A stretch of DNA of 11,165 bases, from assembly GCA_023426225.1 (NCBI GenBank), contig JAFABD010000139.1:1-11165 (forward strand). The letters are read 5' to 3'. Below the pieces are notes generated by a model. The model was given only the letters and a program-made list of their open reading frames with translations. It was not told where the DNA came from and did no database searches. This document shows positions 5,131 through 11,165 of this stretch, in pieces. The translations under genes were made by a program, and so were the position numbers. Numbering within the stretch: the stretch's first letter is position 1; each line of letters starts with the position of its first letter. This stretch comes from Pseudomonadota bacterium (GTDB lineage: Bacteria > Pseudomonadota > Alphaproteobacteria > Sphingomonadales > Sphingomonadaceae).

Positions 5131-7434
5131 ATGCGCAAGTCCTTATTCTATTGCTCGGCCTTGACGGGCGTCGTCGGCGCCTTGCTTGCCGCACCGGCAT
5201 GGGCGGACGACGTCGTCAAAACACCGGATGCCGCGGCGCCTGTCGCGGATGCCGGACAGGACGGGCAGGCGGCTCGCCCGCAAAAGGATGCCGGCCAGGA
5301 ATTCGGCACCGGCGACATCGTCGTGACGGCGCAGCGCCGTGCGCAGCTCGCCACCGACGTTCCGATCAGCCTGAGCGCGTTCGACGCCGCGGCGATCGAG
5401 AAGCAGAACATCAAGGGGCTCGACGACTATTTCGCCAAGGCCCCGAACGTCAGCTTCACGTCCACCGGTTCGCGTGACCGCAAGGAGATCAGTATCCGCG
5501 CCATCACGAACCAGTTGAGCGACGAGGCAATCCCGCGCACGAGCACGTTCGGTTTCTACATCGACGATTTCAACGTCTCTTCGGGCACGGTGAATCCCGA
5601 GATCGTCGACATCCAGCGCATCGAGGTGTTGCGCGGTCCGCAGGGAACCTATTTCGGGCGCAACGCGATCGGCGGCGCGATCAACATCACGACCAACCAG
5701 GCGAACACCAAGGCGTTCGAGGGCGAGGTTTCGGCGGGCTATTCCAGCTTCAACACGGTCGATCTCAGCGGTGTCGTCAACGTGCCGATCGTTCGTGACA
5801 AGATCGCGCTGCGCGTGGTCGGCCGCTACCAGCACAGCGACGGGAATATCAAGAATATCAACCCGATCGGCGGCGGCAACGACTCCGACTATTATTACGG
5901 CAAGGGCATGCTCCGCCTGACGCCGACCGACGAACTCACCATCGATCTGGTCGGCACCTACACCAAGGAACGTGTCGGGATGCGCGAAGGCGTGCCGTCG
6001 GGCGTGCTGGGCCAGACCGCGCTGGCGGTGGTTTATCCCGATATCGCCAACCCCAAGGCGGACCCGGACGGCGTCGGCTTTTTCCCCGACAACGACAGCA
6101 AGGTCAATTTCAACCGGCCGCAGCGGATCGGCACCGAATTCTATTATCTGACAGGTCGCATCAAGTACGAGAACGATGCGATCTCGATCACCAGCATCAC
6201 GGGCTATGTCAATTCGCACCAGTTCCTTCAGGGCGATATCGACGGTTCGAGCCACGATTATTATTACGAGACCAAGCCGGTCGACCGTGACTCGTTCAGC
6301 ACCGAGACGCGGATCCAGTCGCCCGATGACGGGCGGGCGCTTTCGTGGACGGTCGGCGGCATGTACGCCAAGGACACCGGGGCGATCAACCAGTTCACCT
6401 ATACCGGCGCGGCTAACCCCTTTGGGCTGCCGGCGGACATGGTGATCACCAGCACGCAGAATTCGGGCCGTTCGGAAAGCTGGGCGCTGTTTGCGCAGGG
6501 CCAATATGAGGTGACGCCGAAACTCTCGCTGACGGTCGGCGGGCGCTATACGCACGAGAAGGTGACGGTCGCGCAGAAGAACACGTCGAGCGGCAACGTC
6601 AACGGCGTGGTCGACGACAGCGCGAGCTTCAACAACTTCTCGCCGCGCTTCACCCTGGCATACAAGCTTGGCGATCGCACCAACGTCTATGCGACGGCAT
6701 CGCGCGGCTTCAAGGCCGGCGGGGTCCAGATCAACCCCAAGATCGCGGACACCTCCTATGCGCCCGAGACGCTTTGGAACTATGAAGTCGGGTTCAAGAT
6801 GCAGTCGGCCGATCGCCGTCTGCTGCTCAACACCTCGGTCTTCTACATGGACTGGAAGAATCTCCAGACCGAGTTCGCGGTGGCGCAGGTCAACGGCAAC
6901 GTGATCACCTTCTTCTCGGGCATCGAGAATGCGGCTTCGGCGCACAGCGTCGGCGTCGAGGCGGATGCGTCGTACCTGATCACGCCCGGCTTGCAGGTGG
7001 GTGGCACGGTCGGCTATCTCGAATCGAAATTCGGCAGCTACGACAACGCCTATATCAACGGACAGGTGGTCAACCTGTCGCATCGTCAGATGCCGAACGC
7101 ACCGAAATGGACGCTCAGCGCCTTTGCCGAATATAATTTCACGCCGGTGAGCGGTTATGAAGCCTATATCCGCGGCGAATGGTCGTATCGCGACATGATC
7201 TATTCGGACAAGGCGGCCTTGCTCTATAACGTCTGGCCCTATCGCGTCCCGAGCTTCGACCAGTTCAACCTGCGAATGGGCGTGACGCGCGGTCGGGTGC
7301 AGGTCCAGGCCTATGCCGAAAACCTGTTCAAGAGCCGCTATTTCACCAACGCCTATGAAAAGGCCTTTGCCGGCGGGTTGTTCGTCCAGCCCTCGGTGCG
7401 GAACATCGGTATCCGCGCAAAGGTCCACTTCTGA
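5131..7434 (+). CDS. TonB-dependent outer-membrane receptor
   Basis: A 767-aa outer-membrane gated channel that would import a substrate using energy from TonB-ExbBD. A Sec signal peptide covers residues 1-25 (cleavage after APAWA). An Ala/Asp-rich linker leads to a TonB-box-like DIVVTA (62-67). The plug domain (about 75-190) has PISLSAFDAAAIE, the LRGPQGTYFGRNAIGGAINITT block (167-188) and a FYIDDF strand. The rest (about 200-767) is a beta-barrel of alternating aromatic strands, with VYATASRGFKAGG-type and AENLF-type late elements and a terminal Phe (KVHF) as expected for BAM-dependent assembly. AAGGGG 8 nt upstream supports the start. No FecA-like N-terminal signalling domain is present and no sigma/anti-sigma pair is nearby. 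The substrate is unknown; the two exported peptidases that follow suggest a peptide-like ligand. The family is certain, the ligand is not. Confidence 0.95.
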   Translation: MRKSLFYCSALTGVVGALLAAPAWADDVVKTPDAAAPVADAGQDGQAARPQKDAGQEFGTGDIVVTAQRRAQLATDVPISLSAFDAAAIEKQNIKGLDDYFAKAPNVSFTSTGSRDRKEISIRAITNQLSDEAIPRTSTFGFYIDDFNVSSGTVNPEIVDIQRIEVLRGPQGTYFGRNAIGGAINITTNQANTKAFEGEVSAGYSSFNTVDLSGVVNVPIVRDKIALRVVGRYQHSDGNIKNINPIGGGNDSDYYYGKGMLRLTPTDELTIDLVGTYTKERVGMREGVPSGVLGQTALAVVYPDIANPKADPDGVGFFPDNDSKVNFNRPQRIGTEFYYLTGRIKYENDAISITSITGYVNSHQFLQGDIDGSSHDYYYETKPVDRDSFSTETRIQSPDDGRALSWTVGGMYAKDTGAINQFTYTGAANPFGLPADMVITSTQNSGRSESWALFAQGQYEVTPKLSLTVGGRYTHEKVTVAQKNTSSGNVNGVVDDSASFNNFSPRFTLAYKLGDRTNVYATASRGFKAGGVQINPKIADTSYAPETLWNYEVGFKMQSADRRLLLNTSVFYMDWKNLQTEFAVAQVNGNVITFFSGIENAASAHSVGVEADASYLITPGLQVGGTVGYLESKFGSYDNAYINGQVVNLSHRQMPNAPKWTLSAFAEYNFTPVSGYEAYIRGEWSYRDMIYSDKAALLYNVWPYRVPSFDQFNLRMGVTRGRVQVQAYAENLFKSRYFTNAYEKAFAGGLFVQPSVRNIGIRAKVHF

Positions 7435-9299
7435 TGCTGAAGGGGGAGGGACCGGCTCGTCGCGAACTGCTGGCGGGTGCCGCCGGCTGGATCCTCGTTG
7501 CGGGGCTGGGCGCACGGCCGGCTTCGGCGGCGCGCGTTTTCGGCCAGGCAACCGCCGGACCCGATGCCGCGCTGCGGGCGCTGCTCGACGAGGCTTATGC
7601 CCGCACGCTCGAACTCAGTCCCATGCTGGGTGCGAGTGTGGGGGCGGCGATCGGCCGCGATCGGTGGGACGATTTTTCGTCCGCGGGCGAGCAGGCGGTG
7701 GCTGATACCGCCGCGCTCAACCTGCGCCGGTTGCACATGATCGACTATGCGGGTCTCTCCCCCGACGCACAGGTTCAATACAAGGCGTTCGAAAGCGATC
7801 AGCAGATCATCGTCGAACGCTATCGGTGGCGTCGGCACGATTATCCGCTCAACCAGATCGTCGGGCTGCCGATCGACGTGCCGAACGTTTTGATCAACCA
7901 GCATCCCATCGCGTCGATGGCCGATGCCGAGGCCTATGTCAGCCGGCTGGAACTGACGCCGCAGCCGTTTGATCAATTGATCGAGCGCCTGCGCGACCAT
8001 GCGGCGGCCGGATTTCTGATGCCGGCGTCGCTCTATCCGCTGCTGATCGACGGCGCACGCCAAGTGATCCGCGGCGCGCCGTTCGAGGCTGGCGATGACA
8101 GTCCCGTCTGGGCTGATTTCCAGCGCAAGGTCGGCGCCGTCGACCTTGCCACGGCCGCGCGCGATGCGTTGCTTGCCCGGGCGAATGCCGCACTGACCGG
8201 ACGGTTTCAGGGGGCCTATCAGCGCCTGATCGCCGAGCTTGAGCGCCAGGCGGCAAAGGCGACGCGCAGCGACGGCGTGTGGGCGCTGCCTGACGGAGAG
8301 GCCTATTATGCCTTTCTGATCCGCCAGTTCACGACGACGCGGATGACGCCCGAACAGATCCACCAGCTGGGGCTGGCAGAGGTCAAGCGTATCCATGGCG
8401 AGATGCAGGCGATCATGGATCGCGTGGGCTTTTCGGGTACGTTGCAGGCCTTCATGGCGCAGTTGAAGCGCGATCCCAAATTCTACTGTCCCAACACCGA
8501 CGCCGGCCGGCAGGCCTATCTGGATCGCGCCAACGCCATTCTGGCAAAGATGCAGGCGGCGCTCCCCAAGGTATTTCGTGAGCCGCCGTTGCCGCTCGTC
8601 ATCCGTCGCGCCGAAATCTATCGCGAACCGTCGTTGCCGGCGGGATATTATGACGCGGGCTCGCCGGACGGCAAACGGCCGGGCTATATCTACCTCAACC
8701 TGCGTGACATGGCCGATCGGGCCACGTTCGACCTGGAAGACCTGCTCTATCACGAAGGGCTTCCGGGGCATCACATGCAGATCTCGACGGTGCTGAAGAA
8801 CCCTCAGGTGCCCGAGCTGCGCAAGACCAACGAGTGGTGGCAGAACACCGCCTTTGTCGAGGGATGGGCGCTCTATGCCGAATCGCTCGCCAAGGAACTC
8901 GGGTTCTATCAGGATCCCTATTCGGACTTCGGCCGGCTGGGCGGTGAATTGTGGCGTGCGTGCCGGCTCGTCGTCGACAGCGGGCTGCATTACAAGCGCT
9001 GGTCGCGTGAGCAGGCGATCCGCTATCTGGATGACAACACCGCCAGCACCCATGCCGCAAATGTCGCGGAGATCGATCGTTATCTTGCGGTGCCGGGGCA
9101 GGCGACGGCCTTCACCGTCGGGATGCGCGCCTTTCGCCAGCATCGCGATCGCGCCCGTGCGGCATTGGGCGCGGCGTTCGACATCCGCGACTACCACCGG
9201 GTGGCGCTCAACTATGGTTTCATTCCGCTGAGCGCGCTCGAGCAGGCGGTCGACAACTGGATCGCGGCCGTGCGCGGCGGCAAGCGGGGGGCGGCATGA
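7434..9299 (+). CDS. DUF885-family exported zinc-hydrolase-like protein
   Basis: A 621-aa protein of the DUF885 family, widespread in bacteria and thought to be metallopeptidases, though activities are poorly defined. The N-terminus has a twin Arg (R9-R10 in ARRELLAG), a hydrophobic stretch and an AxA-type cleavage site near residue 32 (RPASA), so Tat export is plausible; a Sec or lipid-free periplasmic fate is the alternative. The C-terminal catalytic part holds the gluzincin-like motif HEGLPGHH (440-447), with H440, E441 and H446 as likely zinc/catalytic residues, followed by FVEGWALYAE (474-483), whose E476 or E483 would be the third ligand. GYYDAGSPDG and GYIYLNLRD precede it, as in family members. 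The ATG shares its A with the TGA stop of the receptor (TGATG, 1-nt overlap), so the two are translationally coupled, and the next peptidase overlaps its stop. Likely role: cleavage of the receptor's cargo or of surface peptides, by inference. Confidence 0.88.
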   Translation: MLKGEGPARRELLAGAAGWILVAGLGARPASAARVFGQATAGPDAALRALLDEAYARTLELSPMLGASVGAAIGRDRWDDFSSAGEQAVADTAALNLRRLHMIDYAGLSPDAQVQYKAFESDQQIIVERYRWRRHDYPLNQIVGLPIDVPNVLINQHPIASMADAEAYVSRLELTPQPFDQLIERLRDHAAAGFLMPASLYPLLIDGARQVIRGAPFEAGDDSPVWADFQRKVGAVDLATAARDALLARANAALTGRFQGAYQRLIAELERQAAKATRSDGVWALPDGEAYYAFLIRQFTTTRMTPEQIHQLGLAEVKRIHGEMQAIMDRVGFSGTLQAFMAQLKRDPKFYCPNTDAGRQAYLDRANAILAKMQAALPKVFREPPLPLVIRRAEIYREPSLPAGYYDAGSPDGKRPGYIYLNLRDMADRATFDLEDLLYHEGLPGHHMQISTVLKNPQVPELRKTNEWWQNTAFVEGWALYAESLAKELGFYQDPYSDFGRLGGELWRACRLVVDSGLHYKRWSREQAIRYLDDNTASTHAANVAEIDRYLAVPGQATAFTVGMRAFRQHRDRARAALGAAFDIRDYHRVALNYGFIPLSALEQAVDNWIAAVRGGKRGAA

Positions 9300-11140
9300 T
9301 GCGCCTGCACCGGCTGGCGGCGATGTTGATGGCCGGTGTCTGCGCGTTGCCCGCAGTCGCACAGCAGCACGACATGCGTACCGGCGCTTCGGCGATGAAG
9401 ATCGTCGCGCCGCTGCCGCCCGCGCCCGCGTGGCACGGCAAGAGCGAAGCGCTGCTGGTCGCTCCGGACGCTGAATGGGCGACGCCTGCCGAACGATCGG
9501 GAATGGTGCGAACGGCCGGCTATGCTGAGGTTCGCGCCTATCTCGATCGCCTCGCCGCGGCATCGCCGCTGATCCATGTGGTCACGATCGGAAAGACCTC
9601 GCTGGGCCATGCCTTGCTGGCGGTGATCGTCAGCAGTTCGGGGGCCGCCAGCCTGGATTCGATCGATCGCAACAAGCCCACGATGCTCGTCCAGGCCGGC
9701 ATTCATCCCGGCGAGAGCGACGGCACCGATGCGGGACTGATGTTGCTGCGCGACATCGCGTTGCGCGGCAAGCATGGGTTGCTCGATCGCGCCAACCTGA
9801 TCTTCGTGCCGATCTTCAACATCGACGGCCACGAGAACGTTTCGCAGTTCAGCCGCCCAAACCAGCGCGGGCCGGTCGAACAGGGGTGGCGTACGACGGC
9901 GCAGAATATCAACCTCAACCGCGACTATATCAAAGGCGATGCGCCTGCGATGCAGGCGATGCTGGGGCTGATCGATCGCGTCGATCCCGCGCTTTACCTC
10001 GACCTTCACGTCTCCGACGGCGTCGATTTCGCCTATGACGTCACGTTCGGCTTTCAGGATGCGCCGTACAGCCATTCGCCCGCGGCGAACAACTGGCTCG
10101 AAACCGTGTATCGGCGCGAAGTGGGGGCCGCGCTGAAGGCGGCCGGCCATGTGCCGGGACCGCTGGTGCTCGCCGTCGACGATCGCCATCCGGAACGCGG
10201 GCTATCGCTTCCCGCCTTCGCGCCGCGCTTTTCGCACGCTTATGGCGACTTGCGTCATATGCCTTCGGTGCTTGTCGAGGATCATGCGCTGAAGCCGTTC
10301 CGGCAGCGCGTCCTGGGCGCCTATGTCCTGCTGGAGCAGTCGCTGCGCACCGTGGGCGATCAGGCGCCGGCGCTGACCGCTGCGATTGCGAAGGACAAGG
10401 CGCGGCGTGGAACGATGGTGCTGAGCTGGAAGCCCAGGCCGGACCCGGTGCGCATGGTGCCGTTCCGCCAGATGCAGGCGGAGCATTTCCGGTCGCCGAT
10501 TTCGGGGACCGAAGAGATCCGCTATCTGGGGACGCCCGCTCCCGAAAAACCCTATCCGCTCTATGGGTCCAGCCCCGACGTGACGCTGGAATTGCCGCGT
10601 GCCTATTGGGTGTCGGTCGCCGATGCCGAGGTGATTGCACGGCTGCGGCGTCATGGTGTCCGGATGGAAACGCTGCAGGAACCGCGGACGGTCACGGTGG
10701 ACATGATCCGCGTGAGCGGCGCCAAATTGGCGACGAATCCGGTGGAGAACCGTGTGCGCGTGAGTGCGACCGGCTATACGCACGAGACGCACCGCGAGAC
10801 GTATCAGCCGGGCTCCGTTCGCATCCCCACCGACCAGCCGCTGGGCGAACTCGTCGCCACGATGCTCGAGCCGCAGTCCGAGGATTCGCTGTTCCAGTGG
10901 GGTTTCTTCCTGGGGATGCTCAGCCAGACCGAATATATCGAAGGCTATGTGATCGAGCCGCTGGCGCAGCAGATGATCGCGCGCGATCCCGCGCTGAAGG
11001 CGGCCTTCGAAGCGAAACTGGCGAGTGATCCGGCCTTCGCCGCAGATCCGGACGCCCGGCTGGCTTGGTTCTATGCCCAGACCGCCTATTTCGATTCGAG
11101 CTATCTCCTCTATCCGGTCGGCCGAGAGGTCGACCGCTGA
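9296..11140 (+). CDS. M14-family zinc carboxypeptidase, exported
   Basis: A 614-aa metallopeptidase of the carboxypeptidase A clan. A Sec signal peptide covers residues 1-22 (cleavage after LPAVA). The M14 catalytic domain (about 70-350) has zinc ligands H137 and E140 in GIHPGES and H238 in LYLDLHVSDG. The substrate carboxylate Arg lies in NINLNRDY (R209), and the catalytic Glu in VLVEDH (E328). All key residues are present, so it should be active. A C-terminal extension (about 360-614) lacks a recognised catalytic motif; its late part has a YIEGYVIEPLAQQM, DPAFAADPDARLAWFYAQT and YPVGR pattern, which appears typical of this long M14 subfamily. The ATG at 9296 overlaps the DUF885 stop as ATGA; a second in-frame-unrelated ATG at 9299 is not used. 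It is the last gene of the receptor operon in view. Expected action is removal of C-terminal residues from peptides in the periplasm or outside; the true substrate is unknown. Confidence 0.92.
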   Translation: MMRLHRLAAMLMAGVCALPAVAQQHDMRTGASAMKIVAPLPPAPAWHGKSEALLVAPDAEWATPAERSGMVRTAGYAEVRAYLDRLAAASPLIHVVTIGKTSLGHALLAVIVSSSGAASLDSIDRNKPTMLVQAGIHPGESDGTDAGLMLLRDIALRGKHGLLDRANLIFVPIFNIDGHENVSQFSRPNQRGPVEQGWRTTAQNINLNRDYIKGDAPAMQAMLGLIDRVDPALYLDLHVSDGVDFAYDVTFGFQDAPYSHSPAANNWLETVYRREVGAALKAAGHVPGPLVLAVDDRHPERGLSLPAFAPRFSHAYGDLRHMPSVLVEDHALKPFRQRVLGAYVLLEQSLRTVGDQAPALTAAIAKDKARRGTMVLSWKPRPDPVRMVPFRQMQAEHFRSPISGTEEIRYLGTPAPEKPYPLYGSSPDVTLELPRAYWVSVADAEVIARLRRHGVRMETLQEPRTVTVDMIRVSGAKLATNPVENRVRVSATGYTHETHRETYQPGSVRIPTDQPLGELVATMLEPQSEDSLFQWGFFLGMLSQTEYIEGYVIEPLAQQMIARDPALKAAFEAKLASDPAFAADPDARLAWFYAQTAYFDSSYLLYPVGREVDR

Positions 11141-11148
11141 CCGGGGGC

Positions 11149-11163
11149 GGGGGGGGGGGGGGG
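11149..11163 (+). repeat. Run of 15 G at the window end
   Basis: Fifteen consecutive G begin 9 nt after the last stop codon, preceded by GGGGGC. Together they could fold as a G-quadruplex, but a homopolymer at the very end of a contig is more often a sequencing or assembly artefact. No terminator is visible for the operon before the sequence ends. Confidence 0.6.
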
Positions 11164-11165
11164 TG

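Noticed and set aside
5143..7551. Very long open frame (802 codons) on the minus strand opposite the receptor gene
   Set aside because: It is a shadow of GC-rich codon use. The plus-strand frame encodes a complete receptor with signal peptide, plug and barrel, while the antisense product is Arg/Asp/His-rich with no recognisable domain.
7353..9563. Long minus-strand open frame (736 codons) opposite the DUF885 gene
   Set aside because: The composition is low-complexity Arg-rich and it spans two real gene junctions on the other strand. The plus-strand product has intact catalytic motifs.
4514..11140. Lasso-peptide or microcystin-degradation cluster
   Set aside because: Sphingomonad lasso-peptide loci pair a TonB receptor with a peptidase, but no precursor, cyclase or S9-type isopeptidase is present. 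There is no MlrA-type protease for microcystin breakdown either.

Overview
The window looks like a piece of a high-GC alphaproteobacterial chromosome, most likely a sphingomonad (Sphingomonas, Sphingobium or a relative). The reasons are strong G/C bias at third codon positions, a TonB-dependent receptor with the 'GDIVVTAQRR'-type N-terminus common in that group, and a receptor-plus-secreted-peptidase gene layout. There is no rRNA or marker gene, so the genus is inference. Coding density is high and two divergent operons fill the window.

Left half (1 to about 4115, minus strand): a tightly packed operon, read right to left as lldR, lldD, poxB and a FUSC-family membrane protein that runs off the left edge. 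LldR is a GntR/FCD lactate-type regulator. LldD oxidises L-lactate to pyruvate and PoxB oxidatively decarboxylates pyruvate to acetate and CO2; both are flavoenzymes that pass electrons to the membrane quinone pool. The genes overlap by 4 bp (ATGA) or are a few bases apart, so they are probably co-transcribed and translationally coupled. No lactate permease gene lies in the visible part.

Centre (4116 to 4513): a 398-bp divergent intergenic region. It holds a perfect 19-bp palindrome, ATATTGGTATGACCAATAT, which matches the TTGGT-N3-ACCAA form of PdhR/LldR operators. A weaker copy lies 64 bp closer to lldR, and there are several smaller inverted repeats.

Right half (4514 to 11140, plus strand): a small lipoprotein with an NTF2/SnoaL-like domain, a TonB-dependent outer-membrane receptor, a DUF885 zinc-hydrolase-like protein with a possible Tat signal, and an M14-family zinc carboxypeptidase with a Sec signal. 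The last three genes overlap by 1 and 4 bp. The set reads as an envelope module for uptake and breakdown of an unidentified, probably peptide-like, substrate. The window ends in a run of 15 G directly after the last stop codon, which may be a contig-end artefact.

No tRNA, rRNA, CRISPR array, insertion sequence or phage gene was seen.
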